A stretch of DNA of 45,692 bases, from assembly GCA_035655155.1 (NCBI GenBank), contig DASRVH010000073.1, positions 1 to 45,692 of the forward strand, written 5' to 3'. The DNA is from Lentisalinibacter sp035655155. Lineage in GTDB: Bacteria; Pseudomonadota; Gammaproteobacteria; Steroidobacterales; Woeseiaceae. The translations under genes were made by a program, and so were the position numbers. The notes beneath the pieces are model-generated. The model searched no databases, was not told where the DNA came from, and saw only the letters and a program-made list of their open reading frames with translations. Numbering within the stretch: the stretch's first letter is position 1; each line of letters begins with the position of its first letter. Positions 15,667 through 24,086 of this stretch are shown piece by piece.

Positions 15667-17870
15667 CCTGCGGCCTCCAGCCGGTCGTCGCGCTCACCGT
15701 CCTCGCGGCCCTCGCGGCCCTCGCGGCCGTCGACCGTCAGCTGCAGGGCGTGGGCGTGGCGAACCAGGGCATCCACCCGGTAGATGGGTACGTCGAGTAT
15801 CGAGCCCTCGGGCTCCTCCTCCGCCGCCTCGCACGCGTGCTCGCTGGCATAGGCGTTGTCCGGTACCGGCGTGCCGATCCTGCCCAGCGCCTCGTCTCGC
15901 ACCTGCTCGGCGGAGACGTAATCGAAGCCGGGCACATCCAGCAGATTGCCGATCACACGCAGTATCTTCCAGCCGGGACGCGCCTCTCCCACCGGACTGG
16001 CGACGCCGGCGAAGCTCTGCACCCGACCCTCGCCGTTCACGTAGGTGCCGGCCGTCTCGAACGGGGTGCCGAGCGGCAGCATGACGTCCGCCGCGGCCTC
16101 GATGCCGGGCGTGCGGTACGCGGTCAGCGCCACGACGAACTCGCTGCCGTCGAATGCCTGCCGCGCATCGGCAGCGAAGTCCTCGTCCGGGTCGGCGCCC
16201 AGCAGCAACAGACCCCGCGGCGGTGCGGCGATCAGGCTGGCGACATCCCGGCCGGGCGACTCGCGGCGGCCCCCGGCTGCAGTGCGATGAGGCAGGACGC
16301 CGGCCAGGCAGGCCCCGGCGGTATTCGGCCCCTCGGAGACGTAGCCGAGGCCAGAGCCGGTCAGATCGGCCAATGCGGCGGCCAGCGCGCGCAGATCGGC
16401 GTAGCGCGGGTGCCGCCCGGCGATCTGGCCGAGCAGTATCAGCCCGTCGTCGGCCTCGGCGAGGCTGGCCGCGGCGCGGCGATGTTCGTCGTCGGGCGTG
16501 ACGCCCCGGGTCAGAGCGCGCACCGACGCCGGCACCGCGGTCTCCCGCAACTCGGCGGCAGCGGCCGTCACGCCGGCCAGCCCGGCAAGCAGACTGCCTT
16601 CGGCATACGCCTCCATACCGAAGAAATACGGATAGCGCTCCGGGTTCACGAAGGAGACCTTGGCGCCGCCCACGGCCGCCTTGCGGACGCGATGGGCCAG
16701 CATCGGCACTTCCTTGCGCAGGTTCGAGCCCACGACCAGCAACGCATCGAGATTCTCGAAACTCTGCAGGGAGCGGCCGAGCGCAGGGAATGCGGGGTCT
16801 GCGTCCTGGTCGCGAAAATCCCGCCGGCGCAGGCGATGATCCAGATTCGCGGTGCCCAGGTGTTCGCCCAGGCGGGCCAGCAGATGGCTTTCCTCGAGAG
16901 TCGCCGCCGGCGTCGTCAGCAACGCGACCTCCGCCGGATCCGCGGCGGCGATCTCCCGCAGCCGCTCGGCCGTCACGGACAGGGCATCCTCCCAGGAGAC
17001 CGACTCCCAGTGCCCGTCACGCTTCACCATCGGCTCGCGCAGCCGGGCCTCGCTGTAGATGCCCTCGTAGCTGAAGCGATCCCGGTCGGCGATCCAGGTT
17101 TCGTTGATCTCCTCGTTGTGACGGGGAACGATGCGCTTGACCGTGCCCCGGAGCACGTGCGCATACAGGTTGCTGCCCGCGCAGTCGTGCGGCGACACCA
17201 TGGGCCGCTGCATCATCTCCCAGGCGCGGGCGCTGTAGCGATAGGGCTTGTTGTTCAGCGCCCCCACGGGACACACGTCGATGATGTTGCCCGAGAGTTC
17301 GTGATCGACGCTCTTCTCGATGTAGGTGCCGATCTTCATGTGCTCGCCGCGATCCGTGGTGCCCAGCTCCTGGATGCCGGCGATTTCCTGGCCGAAGCGC
17401 ACGCAGCGGGTGCAGTGGATGCAGCGGGTCATGTCCGTGGACACCAGCGGACCCAGGTCCTGGTCCTTCACCACCCGCTTGCCTTCGGTGTAGCGGGAGA
17501 CGTCGCGGCCGAAGCCCATGGCGAGGTCCTGCAGCTCGCACTCGCCGCCCTGGTCGCAGATGGGGCAATCCAGCGGATGGTTGATCAGCAGGAACTCCAT
17601 CGTGGCCTTCTGCGCCGAGACCGCCCTCGCCGAACGGGTGAAGACCTTCATGCCCTCGTTGACCGGGGTGGCGCAGGCGGGCAGCGGCTTCGGCGCCTTC
17701 TCCACCTCCACCAGGCACATGCGGCAATTGGCGGCCACGGACAGCTTCTCGTGGTAGCAGAACCGCGGCACGTAGATGTTCGCCGCGTCGGTAACCTCGA
17801 TCAGCATCTGGCCCTTGCGCGCCTGCAGGGGCTTGCCGTCGACCTCAATGTTGACCAGATCGTCGCTCAT
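15663..17870 (-). CDS. nuoG: NADH-quinone oxidoreductase subunit G
   Basis: NuoG is the largest peripheral subunit and holds several iron-sulfur clusters. The 735-residue product has the 2Fe-2S ligands C38, C49, C52 and C66; the N5 site H98, C102, C105 and C111; and the N4 site C150, C153, C156 and C200. A molybdopterin-oxidoreductase-like region without cofactor follows. Where Escherichia coli has the N7 cysteines, only one (HDCAGSN) is seen, so N7 is predicted absent, as in Paracoccus and mitochondria. The length also agrees with the short type (E. coli is about 908). The C-terminus ends in a charged tail with Gly-Arg-Glu repeated three times. Start ATG at 17870, 22 bases after nuoF. Confidence 0.97.
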   Translation of the reverse strand: MSDDLVNIEVDGKPLQARKGQMLIEVTDAANIYVPRFCYHEKLSVAANCRMCLVEVEKAPKPLPACATPVNEGMKVFTRSARAVSAQKATMEFLLINHPLDCPICDQGGECELQDLAMGFGRDVSRYTEGKRVVKDQDLGPLVSTDMTRCIHCTRCVRFGQEIAGIQELGTTDRGEHMKIGTYIEKSVDHELSGNIIDVCPVGALNNKPYRYSARAWEMMQRPMVSPHDCAGSNLYAHVLRGTVKRIVPRHNEEINETWIADRDRFSYEGIYSEARLREPMVKRDGHWESVSWEDALSVTAERLREIAAADPAEVALLTTPAATLEESHLLARLGEHLGTANLDHRLRRRDFRDQDADPAFPALGRSLQSFENLDALLVVGSNLRKEVPMLAHRVRKAAVGGAKVSFVNPERYPYFFGMEAYAEGSLLAGLAGVTAAAAELRETAVPASVRALTRGVTPDDEHRRAAASLAEADDGLILLGQIAGRHPRYADLRALAAALADLTGSGLGYVSEGPNTAGACLAGVLPHRTAAGGRRESPGRDVASLIAAPPRGLLLLGADPDEDFAADARQAFDGSEFVVALTAYRTPGIEAAADVMLPLGTPFETAGTYVNGEGRVQSFAGVASPVGEARPGWKILRVIGNLLDVPGFDYVSAEQVRDEALGRIGTPVPDNAYASEHACEAAEEEPEGSILDVPIYRVDALVRHAHALQLTVDGREGREGREDGERDDRLEAAG
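15702..15728 (-). repeat. Three tandem 9-bp repeats at the 3' end of nuoG
   Basis: CTCGCGGCC (plus strand) occurs three times in a row at 15702-15710, 15711-15719 and 15720-15728. It is in frame with nuoG and encodes Gly-Arg-Glu three times in the charged C-terminal tail, after the conserved fold. The length is likely to vary between strains. Confidence 0.9.
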
Positions 17871-17892
17871 GATGCTCGCTGTGCGGTAAGGC

Positions 17893-19197
17893 TCACGCGG
17901 CTCGGCGGTCGTCGTCCCCGACGATGCTCCGGCCCCTGTGCTCGACCATGTATTCGAATTCGTGGCGGAAGTGTTTCAGGAAGCTCTGCACCGGCCACGC
18001 GGCGGCGTCGCCCAGCGCGCAGATGGTGTGGCCCTCGATCTTGTTGGCCACGTCGAGGAGCCTGTCCAGATCGCCCGCCGTCGCCTCGCCCTCGAGCATG
18101 CGGGTCAGCATGCGGTACAGCCAGCCCGTGCCCTCCCGGCAGGGCGTGCACTGGCCGCAGGACTCGGCCATGTAGAAGCGGGAGATGCGCCGCAGGACGC
18201 GCACCATGCAGGTGGTCTCGTCCATCACCATCACGGCGCCGGTGCCGAAGGACGAGCCCGCCTCCTTCAGCGAGTTGTAGTCCATGGTGCAGCCCATGAT
18301 GATGTCGGCCGGCAGCACGGGCACCGAGGAGCCGCCCGGGATCACTGCCTTCAGCTTGCGCCCGCCCAGCATGCCGCCGCAGCGCTCCAGCAGGTCCGGG
18401 AACGGGATGCCCATGGGCAGTTCCAGATTCTGGGCTCGCTCCACGTGCCCGGACACGGAGAAGATGGCGGTGCCGCCGGAGCCCTCCACGCCCAGGTCCG
18501 AGAACCACCTGGCGCCGTTGCGAATGATGGACGGCACGCTCGCGAGCGACTGGGTGTTGTTCACCGTGGTGGGCTTGCCGTACACGCCGAAGTTCGCGGG
18601 GAACGGCGGCTTGAAGCGCGGCTTGCCCTGCTTGCCTTCGAGGGATTCCAGCAGCGCCGTCTCCTCGCCGCAGATGTAGGCGCCGGCGCCGACGAAGGTG
18701 TAGAGGTCGAAATCGATGCCGGAGCCGCGGATGTCGCGGCCCAGCAGCCCTGCCTCGTAGGCCTCCGCGAGCGCCGCCTCGAAACGCGGCACCGGCTCTT
18801 CCATGAACTCGCCGCGGATGTAGTTGTAGCCCACCGTGGCGCCCATGGCATAACCGGCGATGGCCATCCCCTCGATGAGCGAATGGGGGTTGTAGCGCAG
18901 TATCTCCCGGTCGTGGCAGGTGCCCGGTTCGCTCTCGTCGGAGTTGCAGACGATGTATTTCTGCACCGGCGCGCTGCGCGGCATGAAGCTCCACTTCAGG
19001 CCGGTGGGGAAGCCCGCGCCGCCGCGGCCCTTCAGCCCCGACTCCTTGACCTCCTCGATCACCGCCTCCGGCGCCATCTCGCCCTTCAGGATGCGCTCCC
19101 ACCCCTCGTAGCCGCCCACGTTGCGGTAGGCCTCCAGGCTCCAGGGCTCGTCCTGCCCGAGCGTGGCGTAGCAGATCAGATTCTCGTCGGTGCTCAT
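17893..19197 (-). CDS. nuoF: NADH-quinone oxidoreductase subunit F (NADH/FMN-binding)
   Basis: NuoF binds NADH and FMN and is the electron entry point of complex I. The 434-residue product has the glycine-rich GRGGAGFPTG at 57-66, the nucleotide-binding segment GAGAYICGEETAL at about 170-182, and the N3 4Fe-4S ligands C347, C350, C353 (ESCGQCTPCREG) and C393. The start is ATG at 19197 (MSTDENLICYATLG), sharing one base with the nuoE stop. A much longer open frame upstream overlaps nuoE and lacks family similarity, so it is not used. Confidence 0.98.
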   Translation of the reverse strand: MSTDENLICYATLGQDEPWSLEAYRNVGGYEGWERILKGEMAPEAVIEEVKESGLKGRGGAGFPTGLKWSFMPRSAPVQKYIVCNSDESEPGTCHDREILRYNPHSLIEGMAIAGYAMGATVGYNYIRGEFMEEPVPRFEAALAEAYEAGLLGRDIRGSGIDFDLYTFVGAGAYICGEETALLESLEGKQGKPRFKPPFPANFGVYGKPTTVNNTQSLASVPSIIRNGARWFSDLGVEGSGGTAIFSVSGHVERAQNLELPMGIPFPDLLERCGGMLGGRKLKAVIPGGSSVPVLPADIIMGCTMDYNSLKEAGSSFGTGAVMVMDETTCMVRVLRRISRFYMAESCGQCTPCREGTGWLYRMLTRMLEGEATAGDLDRLLDVANKIEGHTICALGDAAAWPVQSFLKHFRHEFEYMVEHRGRSIVGDDDRRAA

Positions 19198-19697
19198 CAG
19201 TCCAGTGCGTCCAGTATCTCGTCGATGCGCTCGGAGGTGAGGTTCTCGTGGTAGACGTGGTCCACCATCATCATCGGCGCGCCGCAGCAGGCGGCCAGGC
19301 ACTCCTCCTCGCGCTTCAGATAGATGCGTCCGTCGCCGGTGCTCTCTCCCACGGAGATGCCGAGTTTGTTCTCGACGTGCTCCACCAGGTCTTCCGCGCC
19401 CCGCAGCATGCAGGAGACGTTGGTGCAGATCGAGACGCTGTGGCGGCCCACCGGCTTCGTCTCGAACATGGAGTAGAACGTGGCCACCTCGTATACCTGG
19501 ATGGGCGGCAGTTCCAGGTACGCCGCCACGGCGTCCATGATCTCCGGCGTGAGATAGCCGGCGTTCTCGTGCTGCGCGGCATGCAGCGCGCCGATCACCG
19601 CCGAGCGCTTGCGCTCCTCGGGGAACCGCGCGGTCCATTTGTCGATCGCTTCGCGCACGTGGGCGCTCAGCCCGAGCGCTGCCGTCTGCTCGCTCAC
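19197..19697 (-). CDS. nuoE: NADH-quinone oxidoreductase subunit E
   Basis: NuoE is the thioredoxin-fold subunit holding the 2Fe-2S cluster N1a. The 166-residue product has the four ligands C91, C96, C133 and C137 (CTNVSC and CLAACC) after an N-terminal helical bundle (FPEERKRSAVIGALHAAQ). The start is GTG at 19697, overlapping the nuoD stop in GTGA, with GGAGGT six bases upstream. Length and cluster spacing are normal for the family. Confidence 0.97.
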   Translation of the reverse strand: MSEQTAALGLSAHVREAIDKWTARFPEERKRSAVIGALHAAQHENAGYLTPEIMDAVAAYLELPPIQVYEVATFYSMFETKPVGRHSVSICTNVSCMLRGAEDLVEHVENKLGISVGESTGDGRIYLKREEECLAACCGAPMMMVDHVYHENLTSERIDEILDALD

Positions 19698-20947
19698 CGA
19701 TCCACCTCCCCGAAGACGATGTCCTGGGTGCCGATCACGGCAACCACGTCGGCCAGCATGTGGCCCTGCACCATCTCGTTCATGGCTGCCAGATGGGCGA
19801 AGCCCGGCGCCCGCACCTTCAGCCGGTAGGGCTTGTTCGCCCCGTCCGAGATCAGGTAGCAGCCGAATTCGCCCTTCGGCGCCTCCACGGCGGCATAGGC
19901 CTCGCCTTCCGGCACCACGTAGCCCTCGGTGAAGAGCTTGAAGTGGTGGATCAGCGATTCCATGTCGTCCTTCATCTCCACCCGGGTCGGCGGCGCGATC
20001 TTGCGGTCATCCAGCATCACGGGACCCGGATTCTGCTCCAGCCAGTCGAGGCACTGGCGGATGATCCGGTTGGACTGGCGCAGCTCCTCGATGCGCACCA
20101 GGTAGCGGTCGTAGCAGTCGCCGTTGACCCCCACCGGGATCTCGAAGTCGAGCTGGTCGTAGACCTCGTAGGGCTGCTTCCTCCTGAGATCCCACTCGAT
20201 GCCCGAGCCGCGCAGCATGGGTCCGCTGAAGCCGAGCTGCAGCGCCCGCTCCGGGGATACCACCGCGATGTTCACCGTGCGCTGCTTCCAGATGCGGTTG
20301 TCGGTGAGCAGGGTCTCGTAGTCGTCCACGCAGGCCGGGAAGCGATCCGTGAAATCGCGGATGAAGTCGAGCAGCGAGCCTTCCCGCGCCCGGTTCATCT
20401 CGTCCACTTCCTTCTGGCTGTGCCACTTCGAAGGCTGGTACTTCGGCATCTCCTCCGGCAGGTCGCGGTAGACGCCGCCGGGGCGGTAGTAGGTGGCATG
20501 CATCCGCGTGCCGGAGACCGCCTCGTAGCAGTCCATGAGGTCCTCGCGCTCGCGGAAGCAGTACAGGAACATGGTCATGGCGCCGATATCGAGCCCGTGG
20601 GCGCCGAGCCACATCAGGTGGTTCAGGATGCGGGTGATCTCGTCGAACATCACCCGGATGTACTGGGCGCGCAGCGGCGGCGTGATGCCGAGCAGCTTCT
20701 CGATGGCCATCACGTAGCCGTGCTCGTTGCACATCATGGACACGTAGTCGAGACGGTCCATGTAGCCGATGCTCTGGTTGTAGGGCTTGGACTCGGCCAG
20801 TTTCTCGGTGGCACGGTGCAGGAGGCCAACGTGGGGGTCGGCCTTCTGGATGACCTCGCCGTCCATCTCCAGCACGAGGCGCAGCACGCCGTGGGCCGCG
20901 GGATGCTGGGGCCCGAAGTTCATGGTGAAGTTCTGGATCTCAGCCAT
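19694..20947 (-). CDS. nuoD: NADH-quinone oxidoreductase subunit D
   Basis: NuoD, the 49-kDa subunit homologue related to NiFe-hydrogenase large subunits, lines the quinone site next to cluster N2. The 417-residue product opens with FTMNFGPQHPAAHGVLRLVL (about 6-25, with the conserved quinone-site histidine in HPAAHG) and contains HVGLLHRATEKL, then GYMDRLDYVSMM, and ends with GFAHLAAMNEMVQGHMLADV and IGTQDIVFGEVDR. It is a separate gene, not fused to nuoC as in Escherichia coli. The ATG at 20947 overlaps the end of nuoC by eight bases. Confidence 0.98.
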   Translation of the reverse strand: MAEIQNFTMNFGPQHPAAHGVLRLVLEMDGEVIQKADPHVGLLHRATEKLAESKPYNQSIGYMDRLDYVSMMCNEHGYVMAIEKLLGITPPLRAQYIRVMFDEITRILNHLMWLGAHGLDIGAMTMFLYCFREREDLMDCYEAVSGTRMHATYYRPGGVYRDLPEEMPKYQPSKWHSQKEVDEMNRAREGSLLDFIRDFTDRFPACVDDYETLLTDNRIWKQRTVNIAVVSPERALQLGFSGPMLRGSGIEWDLRRKQPYEVYDQLDFEIPVGVNGDCYDRYLVRIEELRQSNRIIRQCLDWLEQNPGPVMLDDRKIAPPTRVEMKDDMESLIHHFKLFTEGYVVPEGEAYAAVEAPKGEFGCYLISDGANKPYRLKVRAPGFAHLAAMNEMVQGHMLADVVAVIGTQDIVFGEVDR

Positions 20948-21644
20948 CGCTCGAAGTGCCTCTCAATTGTTCTTCGTAGCGATGGTCGTCGCGGATCACC
21001 TTCGGCACCAGCGTGCGCGGCTCGATCGTGACCGGCTGATAGGCCACCCGTCGCTTGTCCGGGTCGTAGCGCACCTCGACGTTGCCGGACAGCGGGAAGT
21101 CCTTGCGGAACGGATGGCCGATGAAGCCGTAATCGGTGAGGATGCGGCGCAGATCGGGATGTCCGTCGAAGAGGATGCCGAACAGGTCGAAGGCCTCCCG
21201 CTCGAACCAGTCGGCCGACGCCCAGATATCCGTGACCGACGGCATGCGCGGCGGGTTGTCCGGGCCGCAGTAGACCCGCAACCTGAGCCGCCGGTTCTTC
21301 GCGACGGACAGCAGGTGATAGACGACGGCGAAACGCTTCGGATCGAAGCTCTCCGCATCGTCGATGATCACCGGCTCCCGTTCGACGCCCCGGGAATACC
21401 CGGTATCCGTGGCGTCCCGGGTCTTCCACTCGTCGTGCCCGTAGTCCAGATAGTCGACCCCGCAGACATCCATCAGCATGTCGAAGGCGAAGTCGTCCTC
21501 GTCGCGCAGCGCCGTCGCCACCTCCATCAGGCGGCCCTTGCCCACCTCGAAGGTGATCTCGCCGCAGGTCGACGGCACGCGGGTGACCGCCTCGCCGAAG
21601 CGCTCGTCGATGGCCGCGGCCAGAGCCTCTCTGCGTTCACTCAT
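20940..21644 (-). CDS. nuoC: NADH-quinone oxidoreductase subunit C
   Basis: NuoC is the 30-kDa subunit of the peripheral arm, packed against NuoD. The 234-residue product has the family signature: EREAFDLFGILFDGHPDLRR followed by ILTDYGFIGHPFRKDFPLSG near residues 140-180, and a C-terminal VEVRYDPDKRRVAYQPVT strand. The ATG at 21644 follows the nuoB stop by nine bases. The last codons overlap nuoD, which may couple their translation. Confidence 0.97.
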   Translation of the reverse strand: MSERREALAAAIDERFGEAVTRVPSTCGEITFEVGKGRLMEVATALRDEDDFAFDMLMDVCGVDYLDYGHDEWKTRDATDTGYSRGVEREPVIIDDAESFDPKRFAVVYHLLSVAKNRRLRLRVYCGPDNPPRMPSVTDIWASADWFEREAFDLFGILFDGHPDLRRILTDYGFIGHPFRKDFPLSGNVEVRYDPDKRRVAYQPVTIEPRTLVPKVIRDDHRYEEQLRGTSSDG

Positions 21645-21653
21645 GCGGATGCC

Positions 21654-22187
21654 TCAACGCGCGATGGTGCTGGTGCGGCGGATCTTCTTCTGCAGCTGGA
21701 TGATGCCGTAGAGGAGCGCCTCCGCGGTGGGCGGGCAGCCCGGCACGTAGACGTCCACCGGGACGATGCGATCGCAGCCGCGCACGACCGAGTAGCTGTA
21801 ATGGTAGTAGCCGCCGCCGTTGGCGCACGAGCCCATGGAGATCACCCAGCGCGGCTCGGGCATCTGGTCGTAGACCTTGCGCAGCGCCGGCGCCATCTTG
21901 TTCACCAGCGTCCCGGCGACGATCATCACGTCGGATTGGCGCGGGCTCGGCCGGAAGATCACGCCGAAGCGGTCCAGGTCGTAGCGGGCCGCGCCCGCGT
22001 GCATCATCTCCACGGCGCAGCAGGCCAGGCCGAAGGTCATCGGCCACATGGAACCGGTGCGCGCCCAGTTCACGACGTTGTCCACGGCGGTGACGACGAA
22101 CCCCTTCTCCTGGATGCTGCCTTCCGGCAGCGGCGCGCGGGCCTCGTCCAGGCCGAATTCCTGCCTGTCCGTCTCGCTCAGTCCCAT
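21654..22187 (-). CDS. nuoB: NADH-quinone oxidoreductase subunit B
   Basis: NuoB carries cluster N2, the last iron-sulfur centre before quinone. The 177-residue product has all four ligands: the tandem cysteines C56 and C57 (GLACCAVE), C121 (MGSCANGGGYYHYSYS) and C151 (VPGCPPTAEAL). The start ATG at 22187 (MGLSETDRQEFG) overlaps the last ten bases of nuoA. Longer in-frame extensions run back through nuoA and are rejected. Confidence 0.98.
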   Translation of the reverse strand: MGLSETDRQEFGLDEARAPLPEGSIQEKGFVVTAVDNVVNWARTGSMWPMTFGLACCAVEMMHAGAARYDLDRFGVIFRPSPRQSDVMIVAGTLVNKMAPALRKVYDQMPEPRWVISMGSCANGGGYYHYSYSVVRGCDRIVPVDVYVPGCPPTAEALLYGIIQLQKKIRRTSTIAR

Positions 22188-22534
22188 TCCAGGGCCCCCT
22201 TCTTCCACTCGTAGATGAAGCCGACCACCAGGATGGCCAGGAACAGCGCCATGGCCAGCAGGCCGAAGCCGCCGACCGTATCCAGCGATACCGCCCAGGG
22301 AAAGAGAAACGCGATCTCCAGATCGAAGATGATGAACAGGATGGCCACCAGGTAGTAGCGCACGTCGAAGCGCATGCGCGAGTCCTCGAAGGCCTCGAAG
22401 CCGCATTCGTAGGGTGCGAGCTTCTCCGGATCCTTGCTGCCGTGGCCGAAGACGAAGCCGAGTATCAGCAACAGCACGCCGACGCCCGCCGACAGCGCCA
22501 GGAAAATCAGAATGGGCAAATAGTTTTCCAGCAC
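22178..22534 (-). CDS. nuoA: NADH-quinone oxidoreductase subunit A
   Basis: NuoA (ND3 homologue) is a three-helix membrane subunit whose cytoplasmic loop lies near the quinone site. The 118-residue product has the conserved loop APYECGFEAFEDSRMRFDVR, with the loop cysteine, then YYLVAILFIIFDLEIAFLFP with the conserved acidic residues of helix 2. The start is GTG at 22534 (VLENYLPILIFLALSAGVGV); the Shine-Dalgarno is weak. It is the first gene of the nuo operon, about 60 bases after the proposed transcription start. Confidence 0.97.
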   Translation of the reverse strand: MLENYLPILIFLALSAGVGVLLLILGFVFGHGSKDPEKLAPYECGFEAFEDSRMRFDVRYYLVAILFIIFDLEIAFLFPWAVSLDTVGGFGLLAMALFLAILVVGFIYEWKKGALEWD

Positions 22535-22572
22535 GATAGGTGCAGCCTGAATCTCGACAGATGGAAACCTCG

Positions 22573-22596
22573 GAGCCGATAGGCCCCAGTCGGCTC
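22573..22596 (-). other. Hairpin at the extreme 5' end of the nuo mRNA
   Basis: GAGCCGA (22573-22579) pairs with TCGGCTC (22590-22596) around a 10-base loop. If transcription begins at about 22593-22596, as the -10 box predicts, the stem occupies the very 5' end. 5'-terminal stems of this kind are known to protect mRNAs such as ompA from RNase E; the role here is inference. Confidence 0.4.
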
Positions 22597-22599
22597 GCC

Positions 22600-22627
22600 A
22601 TTGTATCAGCCCGACGGCATGGTGTAA
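22600..22627 (-). promoter_or_regulatory. Candidate sigma-70 promoter for the nuoA-N operon
   Basis: On the minus strand TTACAC (22622-22627) and TACAAT (22600-22605) are separated by 16 bases, and TGA directly before TACAAT makes an extended -10. It lies between the tRNA-Leu terminator and nuoA. Confidence 0.6.
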
Positions 22628-22674
22628 CGCTCACGCGGCGCTGCTGCCGCGTTTACCGGACTTGTCCAGCAATG

Positions 22675-22708
22675 AAAAAAAGCGGCGGCCCCTTCCGGGA
22701 CCGCCGCT
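22675..22708 (-). terminator. Intrinsic terminator after tRNA-Leu
   Basis: AGCGGCGG plus CCC (22681-22692) pairs with 22697-22708 with one mismatch and a TTCC loop. On the minus strand the stem is followed by seven T. It ends the tpiA-secG-leuU transcript and insulates nuo. Confidence 0.88.
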
Positions 22709-22719
22709 CGTGTCGTGTG

Positions 22720-22804
22720 TGGTGCCGACGGCCGGACTCGAACCGGCACGGCTTGCGCCACTGCCCCCTCAAGACAGCGTGTCTACCAATTCCACCACGT
22801 CGGC
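22720..22804 (-). tRNA. leuU: tRNA-Leu (GAG)
   Basis: An 85-base class II tRNA with encoded CCA. Acceptor GCCGACG/CGTCGGC, D-arm region GTGGAATTGGTAGACAC, anticodon loop TTGAGGG giving anticodon GAG, a long variable arm (GTGGCGCAAGCCGT), and T-arm GCCGGTTCGAGTCCGGC. Only 31 bases separate it from the secG stop, with no room for a promoter, so it is probably cut from a tpiA-secG-tRNA transcript. The secG-leuU linkage is conserved with Escherichia coli. Confidence 0.97.
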
Positions 22805-22828
22805 ATCGATCGAACGAAACTTCTTTAC

Positions 22829-22845
22829 GGGCCGGTTACCGGCCC
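22829..22845 (-). other. Hairpin with the secG stop codon in its loop
   Basis: GGGCCGG (22829-22835) pairs with CCGGCCC (22839-22845), leaving TTA as a three-base loop; on the minus strand this loop is the secG stop TAA. There is no U-tract, so it may mark processing between secG and the tRNA. Confidence 0.5.
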
Positions 22846-23270
22846 TGGCCGTCGCCGCTTTCTTCTGCGGGCTGATCGACCGCGGGCAACTGATCCAGGC
22901 TTTCGTCCCCGGTGTCGCCGGCGGACTCCGGCAGCGGCAGCGGGTCCTCGATATCCTCGGCCGGCAGCGCCTGCGCCGGGCCCTCCTCCGTCTGACCGGC
23001 CTCCTGCTCGAGCAGGCTCTCGCTGCCGCCCTGCTGACCGCTCAGGTAGGCGAGCGCCAGGCAATTGGCGAAGAACAGGGTGGCGAGCACCGCAGTGGCG
23101 CGGGACAGAAAGCTGCCCGTGCCGCGGGCGCCGAACACAGTGCCGGATGCGCCGGAGCCGAAGGCCGCACCTGCGTCTGCGCCCTTGCCTTTCTGCAGCA
23201 GGACCAGCGCGATGATGCCGATGGCCATGAAGACCAGCGCCACCGTCAGGATGACGTAAAGTGTGCTCAT
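22836..23270 (-). CDS. secG: Preprotein translocase subunit SecG
   Basis: SecG is the small membrane protein that assists SecYE translocation. The 144-residue product has two membrane helices (about 3-26 and 57-76) separated by the conserved cytoplasmic loop QKGKGADAGAAFGSGASGTV, then RGTGSFLSRATAVLATLFF. The C-terminal part (about 78-144) is an acidic, Glu/Asp/Pro/Gln-rich tail longer than the roughly 110-residue Escherichia coli protein. The ATG at 23270 is chosen because the conserved first helix starts at once; an upstream extension overlaps the tpiA end. It follows tpiA by 10 bases. Confidence 0.95.
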   Translation of the reverse strand: MSTLYVILTVALVFMAIGIIALVLLQKGKGADAGAAFGSGASGTVFGARGTGSFLSRATAVLATLFFANCLALAYLSGQQGGSESLLEQEAGQTEEGPAQALPAEDIEDPLPLPESAGDTGDESLDQLPAVDQPAEESGDGQGR

Positions 23271-23280
23271 AGTGTGTCTC

Positions 23281-24042
23281 TTATCCTGCCGCGGCAGCCG
23301 CACGCCCGATGGCGAGGAACTCCGCGGCCTTCAGCGACGCGCCGCCGATCAGCCCGCCGTCGATGTCTTCCCGGGCGAACAGGCCCGGCGCATTGTCGCC
23401 CTTCACGCTGCCGCCGTACAGGATGCGCAGTCCGTCGGCCACCTTCGCGTCCCGGTCTCGCAGCAGCCCGCGGATGAAGGTATGCACCTCCCCCGCCTGC
23501 TCGGGACTGGCCGTGCGGCCCGTGCCGATGGCCCAGACCGGCTCGTAGGCGACCACGGCATCGGCAAACGCCGCGATGCCGACCTCGTCGATCACGGCCA
23601 TCAGCTGGCGGCGGATCACCGCCTCGGTCTCGTCGGCTTCGCGTTGCTCCAACGTTTCGCCGATGCAGAGGATGGGCACCAGGCCCTGCCTGTGCGCGGC
23701 GGCGAACTTCGCCGCCACCCGATCGTCGGTCTCGCCGTAGAGCGTGCGCCGCTCCGAATGGCCCACGATCGCGTAGCGGCAGCCGAGATCGGCCAGCATG
23801 GAGGCGGACACTTCGCCGGTGTACGCACCGGACTCGTGCTCGGAGACGTCCTGGGCGCCCAGCTCGACGCCGCTGCCGGCGAGCCGCTCGCCCACCGAGG
23901 CCAGGTACGGCGACGGCGGGCAGACCAGGAACTCGACGCCCGATGCCTCGCCCGCACCCTCGAGGATGCCGTCGATTAGCGCCCGGTTGTCCGCGAGGCT
24001 CCCGTGCATCTTCCAGTTGCCGGCGACCAGATATTGTCTCAC
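23281..24042 (-). CDS. tpiA: Triosephosphate isomerase
   Basis: TpiA interconverts dihydroxyacetone phosphate and glyceraldehyde 3-phosphate in glycolysis and gluconeogenesis. The 253-residue product has the catalytic residues K11 (AGNWKMHGS), H95 (AIVGHSERRTLYGE) and E167 (VAYEPVWAIGTG), and the phosphate-binding LYGGSVKGDNA near the C-terminus. The start is GTG at 24042, with GGAGA upstream. It has its own candidate promoter and precedes secG and tRNA-Leu. Confidence 0.97.
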   Translation of the reverse strand: MRQYLVAGNWKMHGSLADNRALIDGILEGAGEASGVEFLVCPPSPYLASVGERLAGSGVELGAQDVSEHESGAYTGEVSASMLADLGCRYAIVGHSERRTLYGETDDRVAAKFAAAHRQGLVPILCIGETLEQREADETEAVIRRQLMAVIDEVGIAAFADAVVAYEPVWAIGTGRTASPEQAGEVHTFIRGLLRDRDAKVADGLRILYGGSVKGDNAPGLFAREDIDGGLIGGASLKAAEFLAIGRAAAAAG

Positions 24043-24086
24043 AGTGCGTCTCCGCGCCCCATGGCAGGGGCCGTGAAAGGGCGCGA

